This document shows positions 24,812 through 32,131 of a stretch of 64,000 bases of DNA, one piece after another. Under the pieces are notes generated by a model that saw nothing but the letters and a program-made list of their open reading frames with translations, had not been told where the DNA came from and did no database searches. The number at the start of each line of letters is the position of its first letter. Positions within the stretch are counted from its first letter, which is position 1. Position numbers and translations under genes: made by a program. Location of the stretch: NCBI RefSeq assembly GCF_039535235.1, contig NZ_BAAAWU010000001.1:1054001-1118000 (forward strand). The letters are read 5' to 3'. The DNA is from Streptomyces roseoviridis (GTDB lineage Bacteria > Actinomycetota > Actinomycetes > Streptomycetales > Streptomycetaceae).

Positions 24812-25813
24812 TCAGGCCGGCTTGCGCGCCGTGTGGACGGTACGGGCGGTGAGCAGGTAGAGGTCCGGGCGCTGGTGCAGGGACAGCGGGTCGGCCTGGT
24901 CGAGCAGCCGGTCGACGGCGGCGCGGTCGTCGTCGGCCAGGCGCTCGGCGAGGCCCTCCCGCAGCCGCGCGTAGTGGGCGACGACCTGCTCGCGGACGGC
25001 GGACGGCAGCGGTGCCGGGACGTCGCAGAGGAAGCTGCGGGTGCCGCTCAGGGTGAGTCCGGCGTCGGCGAGGAGCGCGCTCCAGTCGTCGACCTCCTCC
25101 TTGGTGTCGGGCAGACCGGACCGCATCTCACCGAACCAGTCGGCGTTCGCCGCGTCGAGCCGGGCCTCCAGGCCGGGGCGGCCGACGCCCTGGTTCCACG
25201 GCAGGTGGCGGGAGGGCAGCCCGCCCTCGGCGAGGGCGATCAGACCACCGGGGTTCAGCACGTCGGCGAACGCGGCGAGAGCGGCCCGCTGGTCGCCGAT
25301 GTGGTGCAGCGAGTTGCTGGCCCAGATGAGGTCGGCGGTGCCGAGGGCGCCGAAGTCCTCGGGCAGGTCGGCGCGCAGGGTGCTCACCCGGTCGCCGACG
25401 CCGCGGGCGTCCGCCCGCTCCCGGGCGAGGGCGAGGAGTTCGGGGGTGGCGTCGACGGCGACGACCTCGGCCTCCGGGAAGACCTCGGCGAGCAGGACCG
25501 TGACGACACCGGGCCCGCTGCCGAAGTCGAGCACCCGGCGGACCGGGGCAGCGGGGGTGAGGGAGGCGAGCCAGGCGGCGGCCTCTGAGTAGAGGGGGAG
25601 CTGGGTCTCCGCCTGCTGCGTGAGCAGCGGGGCGAGCCGCGCCCAGTCGACGTCGCCGCCGTCGTGGTGGCCGTGACCGTGGCCGTGGCCGGGGCCGGGT
25701 GCCTGTCCCGGGGCCTGAGGGCTCCGGCTCCGGTGGTTCCCGTGGCTCCGGTGGTCGTGGCTCTGGTGGTTCTGGTGGTCGTGACCCTGGAGGTCATGAT
25801 CGCGTGCGCTCAT
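24812..25813 (-). CDS. Class I SAM methyltransferase with His-rich N-terminus
   Basis: A 333-residue protein started at ATG 25813. Residues ~5-55 are a low-complexity His/Asp/Ser/Pro tract (GHDHQNHQSHDHRSHGNH, later GHGHGHGHH), a possible metal-binding tail. From about residue 58 a Rossmann methyltransferase follows: VLDFGSGPGVVTVLLAE (motif I), VVAVDATPELLALARERAD (motif II), DLIWASNSLHHIGD and LNPGGLIALAEGG. The substrate is unknown. The His tract lies outside the fold and is encoded by imperfect repeats, so it may be repeat expansion without function. A perfect palindrome sits 41 bases upstream of the start (25854-25870). Confidence 0.88.
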   Translation of the reverse strand: MSARDHDLQGHDHQNHQSHDHRSHGNHRSRSPQAPGQAPGPGHGHGHGHHDGGDVDWARLAPLLTQQAETQLPLYSEAAAWLASLTPAAPVRRVLDFGSGPGVVTVLLAEVFPEAEVVAVDATPELLALARERADARGVGDRVSTLRADLPEDFGALGTADLIWASNSLHHIGDQRAALAAFADVLNPGGLIALAEGGLPSRHLPWNQGVGRPGLEARLDAANADWFGEMRSGLPDTKEEVDDWSALLADAGLTLSGTRSFLCDVPAPLPSAVREQVVAHYARLREGLAERLADDDRAAVDRLLDQADPLSLHQRPDLYLLTARTVHTARKPA

Positions 25814-25853
25814 GGGGACAGGGTGCGACGCCGCTCGGCCGCGCGCGAGAAAA

Positions 25854-25870
25854 CTTGCCGGTCCGGCAAG
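25854..25870. promoter_or_regulatory. Palindrome upstream of His-rich methyltransferase
   Basis: CTTGCCG-GTC-CGGCAAG is a perfect 7-bp inverted repeat, 41 bases before the methyltransferase start. On the minus strand its right arm can supply a TTGCCG -35 hexamer. It is a candidate repressor site; the regulator is not known. Confidence 0.45.
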
Positions 25871-25939
25871 CCATGCCCAACGCGTGGCCGAACGCGCTGG
25901 TCGACCGCGCCCGCGGTGCTCCGGGGGCTGATCCCCCGG

Positions 25940-26075
25940 ACCCGCTCTCGACGCGGCGCTCAGCACGAACGCGCTGCTGTGACCGGTCCGGCGGGCCGCC
26001 GACTCGACGGCCGCGTCCGACTGCCGCGGCAGGTCGGCGGCGTGCGCCGGGCGCCGTCCGGTGAGGTACGCCAAC
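25940..26075 (-). pseudogene. Possible decayed end of an MFS transporter gene
   Basis: The 377-base gap 25814-26190 has no intact gene. In one minus-strand frame it reads PLAYLTGRRPAHAADLPRQ ... RRTGHSSAFVLSAA. This resembles the region before the last helix of DHA2 drug exporters (xxxYLxGR...GHxxAFxxSAA). There is no start and the helices are gone. This is a weak call from pattern memory; the stretch could simply be non-coding. Confidence 0.2.
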
Positions 26076-26190
26076 GGGGGCTCCGCCCCGGTGGCCGCAC
26101 CGGCGTCCGCCGCCGGGGCACCGGCTCGGGGCACCGGCCCGGCCCTCGGGTCCGGGCACTTTCCCGGGCCCCCACCCGGCGGGCGGCCCT

Positions 26191-27153
26191 TCAGGCACCG
26201 GCGTAACGCTCGGCCAGGGTCCGTACGGTGGCGGCGATCCGCTCCCGGAGGTCCTCGGGGGCCAGGACCTCCACTTCCGTGCCGAGGGCGAGGAGGGTGT
26301 CGTGGGCGTGGTCGGGTCCCTCGACGGGCAGGATGGCGCGGGTCCAGCCGTCGGGTTCGGGCGTGCCGTTCTCGGCGAGCGCGCGGGCGGCGGCGCCGCT
26401 CAGCCGGGTGGCGCCGCGCGGTGAGATCCGGACGAGCGCCTCGCCGCGGTGCAGCCGGGCGTGGAAGTCCTCCTGGCTCGCCCGCCAGTGCGCGGCGAGG
26501 TCGAAGTCCTCGGGGATGACGGCCTCTTCGTCGGTGACGGTGAGGTCGAGGATCTGGTCGACCCGGTACGTACGGGGTCCCGGGCCCGCGACCAGGTACC
26601 AGCGGCCCGCCTTGAGGACCAGGCCGTACGGCTCCAGGCGCCGGTCGACGTCGGTCGGTTCCTTCCATCGGCGGTAACGGACGGCGAGCACGCGGCCGCC
26701 GCGCACGGCGTCGGCGACCTGCGGCAGGAAGGGCGCCCCGGTGTCCCGGGCGTACCAGCCGGGGGCGTCGATGTGGAAACGGGCCCGCAGCCGGTCGACG
26801 TGCTCGCGCAGCGGTGCGGGCAGGGCGGCCCGCAGTTTCAGCCGGGCGTCGGCGAAGTGCCCGCCGAGGCCGAGCTCGTCGGCGGCGGCCGGCAGCCCCG
26901 CGAGCACCAGGGCCTCGGCCTCGCGCGCGTAGAGGCCGGTGAGCCGGTTCCGGTGACCGGCGAGCAGCCGGTAGCCGCCGCGGTGCCCGGCGTCCCCGTA
27001 CAGCGGCACTCCGGCGGCGTGCAGCGACTCGACGTCCCGGTAGACCGTGCGGACGGAGACGTCCAGCTCCGCCGCGAGCTGGGCGGCGGTCATCCGGCCG
27101 CGGGTCTCCAGGAGCAGCAGGATCGTCACGAGACGGCTGGACTTCACTGACAC
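26191..27153 (-). CDS. WYL-domain transcriptional regulator (YafY/PafC type)
   Basis: A 320-residue protein: N-terminal winged HTH (LLLLETRGRMTAAQLAAELDVSVRTVYRDVESLHAAGVP, residues ~10-50), central WYL domain with VRYRRW and YGLVLKAGRWYLVAGP, and a C-terminal WCX-like extension. WYL proteins sense ligands, often nucleic-acid pieces or nucleotides, and control neighbouring genes. The GTG start (27153, or 27147) lies inside a perfect 12-bp inverted repeat shared with the divergent gene, so autorepression is very likely. No ribosome site is visible, which fits a leaderless message. The target is probably the two-gene set starting at 27187. Confidence 0.92.
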   Translation of the reverse strand: MSVKSSRLVTILLLLETRGRMTAAQLAAELDVSVRTVYRDVESLHAAGVPLYGDAGHRGGYRLLAGHRNRLTGLYAREAEALVLAGLPAAADELGLGGHFADARLKLRAALPAPLREHVDRLRARFHIDAPGWYARDTGAPFLPQVADAVRGGRVLAVRYRRWKEPTDVDRRLEPYGLVLKAGRWYLVAGPGPRTYRVDQILDLTVTDEEAVIPEDFDLAAHWRASQEDFHARLHRGEALVRISPRGATRLSGAAARALAENGTPEPDGWTRAILPVEGPDHAHDTLLALGTEVEVLAPEDLRERIAATVRTLAERYAGA

Positions 27154-27169
27154 AAGATGTCAGTGAAGT
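27141..27169. promoter_or_regulatory. Operator of the WYL regulator
   Basis: ACTTCACTGACA and its exact complement TGTCAGTGAAGT are separated by CAAGA. The 29-base site covers the WYL start codon on one side and ends five bases before the TAGAGT -10 of the divergent gene on the other. Such a site would let one bound regulator block both genes. Confidence 0.7.
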
Positions 27170-27186
27170 GTTCCTAGAGTCCAGCC

Positions 27187-27675
27187 ATGGCTTTCGCAGA
27201 GAAGTACCTCCACGTCCTGGAGCCGGTCGTCGTCGGCGGCCGGCACGTCAAGCGCTACCACGTCACCGTCGACGCGGCCGGCATCGCCCCGGAGGTGGAG
27301 AAGGCGGCGTACGCGCTGCTGCCCGAGCTCCTCCCCGAGCCGGACGGCACCCCCGCGGCGAGCTTCATCGTGCTGCACCGGGGCGGCGACTCCGGCGCGT
27401 ACCTCAACGTCTACAGCTGGGTGTGGGACAACGTGCTGCACTTCTCCGGCGCGGCGGCGGGCCAGCCGGCCCTCGACTGTCCTGACCTGGACCCGACGCA
27501 CTTCGTGCGGACCGCGCCGGGTGCGCGCAACTGGATCGGCTGTGTGTGGGAGCTGGCCCCGCTGGGCCACGAGCGGGCAGCGTGGGTGCGGCACGTCCTG
27601 GCGCCCGAGACCCCGGACCTGGCCGGCTACCTCGGGGACTCGCTTGCCTCCGGCACGACGGAGGCGCGGGCGTGA
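27187..27675 (+). CDS. Conserved protein of unknown function, divergent from WYL regulator
   Basis: A 162-residue soluble protein without recognisable domain. The sequence YLNVYSWVWDNVLHFSG and FVRTAPGARNWIGCVWELAPLGHERAAWVRHVL is Trp-rich and looks like a compact alpha/beta fold. Its neighbour location, opposite a WYL regulator, is common for this kind of protein in actinomycetes, but I know of no function. ATG 27187 lies six bases after TAGAGT, so the message is probably leaderless and controlled by the operator at 27141-27169. Its stop overlaps the GTG of the next gene by four bases. Confidence 0.82.
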   Translation: MAFAEKYLHVLEPVVVGGRHVKRYHVTVDAAGIAPEVEKAAYALLPELLPEPDGTPAASFIVLHRGGDSGAYLNVYSWVWDNVLHFSGAAAGQPALDCPDLDPTHFVRTAPGARNWIGCVWELAPLGHERAAWVRHVLAPETPDLAGYLGDSLASGTTEARA

Positions 27676-28244
27676 GCGACGACGGCGGCAACGACGGTGA
27701 CGGCCACGGCTTCGGGCCGGGGCGCGGCCGCGGATCGGGTGCCGGATCCGGCTTCGGGCCGGGTGCCGGATCCGGCTTCGGATCGGGCACCGGGTCCGGC
27801 TTCGGGTTTCTCGACGGCCGCTGGAGCGTCCGCAGCCGCCGGCTGGCCGACTTCCTCGACCCGGACAGCGGCTGGGAGGAGTTCGACGGGCACACGACGG
27901 GCCGGCTCTTCTGGGACGGGCGGGCGCATGTCGACGAGATCGTCTTCCCGTCGAAGGGGTTCCGCGGTCTGACGCTGCGCCTGTTCGAGCCGGAGACCGG
28001 GGAGTGGACGCTGAACTGGTCCCACAGCGGCACCGGAAGGCTCGATCCGCCGGTGCGGGGCCGGTTCGATCCGGACGGCACGGGCGAGTTCTTCGGTGAC
28101 GACGCCTACGCCGGACGGCCGGTGCGGGTCCGGTTCGGCTGGTCGGGCATCACGGCCGACGCGGCGCGCTGGGAGCAGGCCTTCGCGCCGGCCGGTACGG
28201 AGGCGTGGGTGACGAACTGGGTGATGGACTTCAGCCGCGTCTGA
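27672..28244 (+). CDS. Hypothetical protein with Gly-Phe-Ser repeat N-terminus
   Basis: A 190-residue protein translated from GTG 27672, four bases into the previous stop (GTGA coupling). The first ~50 residues are low complexity: GFGPGRGRGSGAGSGFGPG and similar, encoded by imperfect ~36-bp repeats rich in GGATCCGG. From about residue 52 a beta-rich domain begins (FLDGRWSVRSRRLADFLDPD) and runs to MDFSRV. It resembles the DUF1579/lipocalin-like proteins that bind small molecules, but this is a guess. It is co-regulated with the gene before it. Its last 14 bases overlap the 3' end of the convergent methyltransferase. Confidence 0.75.
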   Translation: MSDDGGNDGDGHGFGPGRGRGSGAGSGFGPGAGSGFGSGTGSGFGFLDGRWSVRSRRLADFLDPDSGWEEFDGHTTGRLFWDGRAHVDEIVFPSKGFRGLTLRLFEPETGEWTLNWSHSGTGRLDPPVRGRFDPDGTGEFFGDDAYAGRPVRVRFGWSGITADAARWEQAFAPAGTEAWVTNWVMDFSRV

Positions 28245-28977
28245 CGTAGCACACCAGCGGATACGCGGGGTCGGCGCGGGGGCGGTCCTGGTCCGGCAGG
28301 CCGGCGAGGGCGGCGCACAGGGCGTCGGTGTCGGCGGCGGTCCCCCGGAACCAGGAGGCGTAGTGGCCGCGGCGCAGCTTCTCGGCCGTGCCGCGCGGGG
28401 TGGCGCCCTGCCCGTGTCCGACGAAGGTGGTGCCGGGCGCCGGGGTCAGGCCGTGGGCGGCGGCGTACGCCGTGACGCGGCCGGCGTGGTCGGAGCCGGC
28501 GCCGGTCGCGCGGTGGGGGCGGAGCAGCGCGTCGACGTCGCTGCCGACGTCATGGGCGGCGTCCTTGTCGACGGTGGTGAGGAACACGCCGCCGGGCCGC
28601 AGCACCCGGGCCGCCTCGGCGACGATCTCCTCGGTGAAGGGCACGAGGTGCAGCAGCCACACGGCGCTGACGGCGTCGACGGATCCGTCCGGCAGCGGGA
28701 GCCGGCGGGCGTCGGCGCGCACGAGCCGGCCCGGGACGCGGCCGGCGGCGGTGCGCAGCATGGCGTGGGCGGCGTCGGCTCCGTAGACGGCCAGTCCGGG
28801 CCGGGCGAGGCGTTCGGTGACGAGGCCGGTGCCGCACGCGAGGTCGAGCAGGGTGCGGGTGCCGGGCGGCAGGAGCCGCAGCACGGCGTCGGCGGCGGCC
28901 TCGGCGCGTGGCACGCCGCCACGGGTCTCGTCGTAGTGCGCGGCCTCGGCGTCGTAGTCGAGAAGCGTCTCCCCCAT
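28231..28977 (-). CDS. Class I SAM-dependent methyltransferase
   Basis: A 248-residue UbiE/COQ5-like methyltransferase started at ATG 28977 (MGETLLDYDAEAAHYDETRGG); ATG 28989 upstream is less likely. Motif I is LLDLACGTGLVTERLA, motif II VYGADAAHAMLRTA, then ADARRLPLPDGSVDAVSAVWLLHLV and LRPGGVFLTTVD. YDETRGG near the N-terminus is typical of the Methyltransf_11 group. The substrate is unknown. It overlaps the 3' end of the Gly-rich gene by 14 bases tail to tail. Confidence 0.9.
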   Translation of the reverse strand: MGETLLDYDAEAAHYDETRGGVPRAEAAADAVLRLLPPGTRTLLDLACGTGLVTERLARPGLAVYGADAAHAMLRTAAGRVPGRLVRADARRLPLPDGSVDAVSAVWLLHLVPFTEEIVAEAARVLRPGGVFLTTVDKDAAHDVGSDVDALLRPHRATGAGSDHAGRVTAYAAAHGLTPAPGTTFVGHGQGATPRGTAEKLRRGHYASWFRGTAADTDALCAALAGLPDQDRPRADPAYPLVCYVRRG

Positions 28978-29041
28978 GGCGGGGAGCATACGCCGGGGAT
29001 CGTGCGCCTGGCCGGTGCCCGGTGTGCGCGGTGCGGTCCGT

Positions 29042-29347
29042 TCAGTTCGCCCCGTGGCCGGGCGCCACCGCGTCGACCCGCTCGGCCAGTTCGAAGTCCT
29101 TCTCGGTGAGGGCTCCGCCCGCCGAGTGGGTGTTCACCGCCAGGGTGACGCTGTTGTAACCGAGCGTCAGATCACTGTGGTGGTCGAGCTCCTGCTGGAT
29201 CTGGGCGATGTGGACGACGAACGCGGTCGCGGCGAAGTGGTCGGCGAGGCGATAGCCGCGGGTGAGCCGGTCGCTGTCGACGGACCAGCCCGGCAGCTCG
29301 CGCAGGCGGTCCTCGATCTCCTTCTGCGACAGGGGCTGTGTGGGCAC
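29042..29347 (-). CDS. 4a-hydroxytetrahydrobiopterin dehydratase (pterin carbinolamine dehydratase)
   Basis: A 101-residue protein of the PCD/DCoH family. It dehydrates 4a-hydroxy-tetrahydropterin, regenerating pterin cofactor after aromatic amino-acid hydroxylation. The signature IQQELDHHSDLTLGYNSVTL carries the two catalytic His residues, followed by VNTHSAGGALTEKDFELA. GTG 29347 has GGAGG at good spacing. No aromatic hydroxylase gene is in the window. It is divergent from the MmyB-type regulator with a 102-base gap; a regulatory link between them is not shown. Length is the family norm. Confidence 0.93.
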   Translation of the reverse strand: MPTQPLSQKEIEDRLRELPGWSVDSDRLTRGYRLADHFAATAFVVHIAQIQQELDHHSDLTLGYNSVTLAVNTHSAGGALTEKDFELAERVDAVAPGHGAN

Positions 29348-29449
29348 GTGGTGCTCCCTCCGGTCGTACGGCTGGTGGCGGTGGTGCGTGATGACGGAGC
29401 GGTCCCCGGGGAAAGGTACCCGGGTCCTCCTCTGGGATACCGTCTGCCC

Positions 29450-30274
29450 ATGACAACTGTCGCGACCGACACGGGTGTGGGGCCCCTGCTGCGCGGTTGG
29501 CGCGAGCAGCGGCGGCTGAGCCAGCTGGAGCTGGCGCTGCGGGCGGAGTCGTCCGCCCGGCACATCTCCTTCATCGAGACCGGTCGCTCGCGGCCGAGCG
29601 AGGAGATGGTCCTCCGGCTGGCGGAGCACCTGGACGTGCCGGTGCGGGAGCGCAACGCCCTGCTGCTCGCGGCGGGTTACGCCCCGCGGTTCAGCGAGTC
29701 CCCGCTCGACGCTCCGGAGCTGGAGACGCTGCGCGAGGGGATCGAACGGCTGCTGCGGGGCTACGAGCCCTATCCTGCGCTCGTGGTGGACGGCTCCTAC
29801 ACGGTGGTGGCGGCCAACCGGGGCATCGAGATGCTGATGGCGGGACTGCCGGAGCACCTGCTGGCGCCGCCGCTGAACGCCATGCGGATCACGCTGCACC
29901 CGGAGGGCCTGGCACCGCGCATCCTCAACCTGCGGGAGTGGCGGGGGCACCTGCTGGCCCAGATGGAGCGTCAGATCGGGCTCGCGCGTTCGGAGGCGCT
30001 GCGCGCGCTGTACGAGGAGGTGGCGGCGTACCCGCTGCCGGAGGGGGCGGGCGGTCCCGGGGACCGGGAGGACCCGGAACCGTATCCGTACTTCGCGCTG
30101 CCGATGAGGATCGAGCACGACGGGCAGGTGCTGTCGTTCGTGTCGTCGATCTCCACCTTCAACACGCCGATGGACGTGACGGTCGCCGAGCTGGCCATCG
30201 AGACGTTCCTCCCGGCCGACCCGGCGACGGTCGCGTATCTGCAGGCCCAGCGGGAGCTCCCCCTCAACGGGTAG
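29450..30274 (+). CDS. XRE regulator with MmyB-like ligand-binding domain
   Basis: A 274-residue regulator. The HTH occupies residues ~10-70 (LLRGWREQRRLSQLELALRAESSARHISFIETGRS, then SEEMVLRLAEHLDVP). The rest is the MmyB-like PAS-type domain (YEPYPALVVDGSYTVVAANRG and FNTPMDVTVAELAIETFLPAD). In methylenomycin clusters MmyB controls antibiotic genes, and paralogues across Streptomyces often control adjacent oxidoreductases; none is adjacent here. TACCGT ends six bases before the ATG, suggesting a leaderless transcript. It overlaps the 3' end of the convergent membrane protein gene by 11 bases. Confidence 0.92.
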   Translation: MTTVATDTGVGPLLRGWREQRRLSQLELALRAESSARHISFIETGRSRPSEEMVLRLAEHLDVPVRERNALLLAAGYAPRFSESPLDAPELETLREGIERLLRGYEPYPALVVDGSYTVVAANRGIEMLMAGLPEHLLAPPLNAMRITLHPEGLAPRILNLREWRGHLLAQMERQIGLARSEALRALYEEVAAYPLPEGAGGPGDREDPEPYPYFALPMRIEHDGQVLSFVSSISTFNTPMDVTVAELAIETFLPADPATVAYLQAQRELPLNG

Positions 30275-30680
30275 CGGCCCGCAGGGCGGTCCACTGGAGC
30301 AGCGCGAACCCGGCGACCGTGCCGGCCTGCATCAGCGTCCAGACCGTGCCGGCGGTGGTGGGCTCCAGCCAGGCGACGAGGGCGACGACGCTGAGCACGG
30401 CCCACAGCAGGTTGGCCTCCACGACGGCCTTGACGCCGAGGGCGGGGGGCTGCGTGCGGCTCGCGAGCCAGGCCACGCCGGCGGCGAACACGGTGAGGAA
30501 CGCGCCCAGTTCGAGGAGCAGCCCGCGGTCGACGCCGAGGAACGCGCCGAGGGGCCCGGACGCGGCGAGGTAGGCGAGCCCGTTCCCGCCGGTGACGACG
30601 GCGTCGAGGGCGAGGAACCGCCGGACCATGGACCGCGGCTGGGCGGTGCGGGAGAGACCGGCGAGCAGGGTCTGGGACAT
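30264..30680 (-). CDS. Small four-helix membrane protein
   Basis: A 138-residue protein with four predicted transmembrane helices: LALDAVVTGGNGLAYLAAS, LELGAFLTVFAAGVAWLA, ANLLWAVLSVVALVAWL and LMQAGTVAGFALLQWTAL. The start ATG 30680 has GGAGGG upstream. I recognise no named family, although proteins of this kind (about 135 residues, four helices) are common beside XRE regulators in Streptomyces. The convergent, overlapping arrangement with the MmyB-type gene suggests old linkage. Function unknown. Confidence 0.8.
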   Translation of the reverse strand: MSQTLLAGLSRTAQPRSMVRRFLALDAVVTGGNGLAYLAASGPLGAFLGVDRGLLLELGAFLTVFAAGVAWLASRTQPPALGVKAVVEANLLWAVLSVVALVAWLEPTTAGTVWTLMQAGTVAGFALLQWTALRAATR

Positions 30681-30857
30681 GGTGGATCACCCTCCAGAGA
30701 GGTGCGACGGACGATCGGGGACCCGGCCCCCGAGCGGAGTGCGCCGCCCGGGAGCCGGTGACCCCGAGCATGCCGGTGCGCGGGGAGCGGGTCGATTACG
30801 CCGGAGGTAAGGCCGGGCCGTCGGTGCCGGCCGGGCCTTGGGGCGGGGGCGGGGGCC

Positions 30858-31360
30858 GTTGACTCCCCCGGGCACTTCGCCGAGCGCCACGGGCTGATCG
30901 TGGTGATCGCGCTCGGCGAGTCGTTCCTGGCGGTGGGCGTGGGCGTGTCCGGCTTCGAGGCGACCACCTGCCGCGGCCGGCGGGATGCCGCGCTGACGGT
31001 GACGGTGATCGGCGCCTGCGCGGCGGGCTGCTGCTCGCCGCCGGACTGTGGGCGCTGTACTTCCGCCGGATCGGCGAGCGCGCCGAACACCGGCTCGCGG
31101 CCCTGGGCGGCGACGACCGCACCCGCTTCGCGCGCGACGCGTACACCTTCCTGCACCTGCCGCTCGTGGCGGGCGTGGTGCTGTGCGCGCTCGGTATGAA
31201 GAAGGCCCTCACCCAGGTCGCCGACACGGGCCACTACGGCCTGGCCGAGCCCGTGCACGGGTCGGTGGCCTGGTCGTTGACCGGCCGGGTCGGCGTCTTC
31301 CTGCTGGGCGCCGCGGCGATCGTCCTGCGGTCCGCCGGGCCCCGCCCGGTCGGTTTCGGA
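30858..31360 (+). pseudogene. Frameshifted, truncated low-temperature-requirement A (LtrA) gene
   Basis: In one frame, 30858-31020 reads PGHFAERHGLIVVIALGESFLAVGVG, the LtrA family signature. After a one-base loss near 31022 the sequence continues in another frame as GLLLAAGLWALYFRRIGER, LGGDDRTRFARDAYTFLHLPL and GVVLCALGMKKALTQV. The N-terminal ~200 residues and the last helices of a normal LtrA are absent. No start codon or ribosome site fits. It is therefore a remnant of a membrane-protein gene. Its right end fades into a GGATCC-rich tract. Confidence 0.8.
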
Positions 31361-31434
31361 TCCTGGATATTGGATCCAAGCCGTGGATCCCCTACCCGGA
31401 TCAGGGATCCGCCGTTCTCCGGCGGCGGATCCCT
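31360..31434. repeat. GGATCC cluster with terminator-like hairpin
   Basis: GGATCC or GGATC-type words recur about six times in 75 bases. The last two form a perfect 12-bp inverted repeat, AGGGATCCGCCG (31403-31414) and its complement (31423-31434). This sits beyond the stop of the small gene at 31448 (minus strand) and may be its terminator. Confidence 0.6.
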
Positions 31435-31447
31435 GGGGCCCGGCCGG

Positions 31448-31612
31448 TCAGTCCCCCCGGCCCTCCGGCTCGGCCGACCGCGTCGGTGCGGGGGTGCGGG
31501 CGGCGGCCGGTTCCTTCGGGTGGGCCGGTTCCGGGTCGGCGGCGCGGTGGTTCTGGCGGGCGGCCTCGGCGCGCAGCAGGGCGTTGAGGACGGCGAAGGG
31601 GTCAGCGGGCAT
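31448..31612 (-). CDS. Small 54-residue protein
   Basis: A short gene missed by length filters. ATG 31612 follows GAGGAG at seven to eight bases. The product begins MPADPFAVLNALLRAEAAR, an amphipathic helix that I have seen at the start of small Streptomyces proteins, and ends in a Pro/Ala/Glu-rich tail (AAARTPAPTRSAEPEGRGD). Function unknown. It follows the small secreted-protein gene (31669-31971) with a 56-base gap on the same strand, and the two probably share a transcript. A hairpin follows its stop. Confidence 0.7.
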   Translation of the reverse strand: MPADPFAVLNALLRAEAARQNHRAADPEPAHPKEPAAARTPAPTRSAEPEGRGD

Positions 31613-31668
31613 GGCGAAGCTCCTCGGGTCGAGTGGGGGGTGACGGGGTGACGGAGAGGTGGGTCCTC

Positions 31669-31971
31669 TCAGCACCGCATCACCGTCGACCGGGGAGCGT
31701 CGCCGCGCTCGGACGGTACGGAGACCGGGACGGGCCGGCGGGCGGGGGCCGCGCGCCCGGGGACACGGGGCGGGGCGGGACGCCGTACCGAGCGGAGGGG
31801 CGCGGCCGCCTCGGTCTCGGCGGACTCGTGGGCCTCGGCGCCCGCGTCGGCCGTCGTGGAGACGGTCCGTGACTCGCCCCCGAAGGTGCCGGTCCCCGCG
31901 CCGGCCCCCACGCCGAGGAGCGCGGTCAGCACGAGCAGCACCGCGAGCGCGAACCGGGCGAGGGGCCTCAT
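31669..31971 (-). CDS. Small secreted or membrane-anchored protein
   Basis: A 100-residue protein beginning MRPLARFALAVLLVLTALLGVG, a clear signal peptide or N-terminal anchor. The mature part is Thr/Ala/Glu-rich (TVSTTADAGAEAHESAETEAA), then strongly basic and Pro-rich (RRPAPPRVPGRAAPARRPVPV), and is probably disordered. No domain is recognised. The ATG at 31971 is preceded by a weak purine stretch. It lies just upstream of the 54-residue gene. Similar two-gene pairs of a short exported protein and a short helical protein occur in streptomycetes, but their role is unknown. Confidence 0.65.
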   Translation of the reverse strand: MRPLARFALAVLLVLTALLGVGAGAGTGTFGGESRTVSTTADAGAEAHESAETEAAAPLRSVRRPAPPRVPGRAAPARRPVPVSVPSERGDAPRSTVMRC

Positions 31972-32131
31972 GGAGATCCGTTCTGCCCCGCACGGACCCG
32001 TGGGTGCAGGCCGGGACGGCAGATCCGCCCGGCCGGCCTACGCGCCGGACCCGCTTTTCACCACACCGGAGGCACCGGGAGGCACCCGGAGGCACGTGGG
32101 GTGCGCACCCGGGCGCGGCCCGCCTCGCCCC

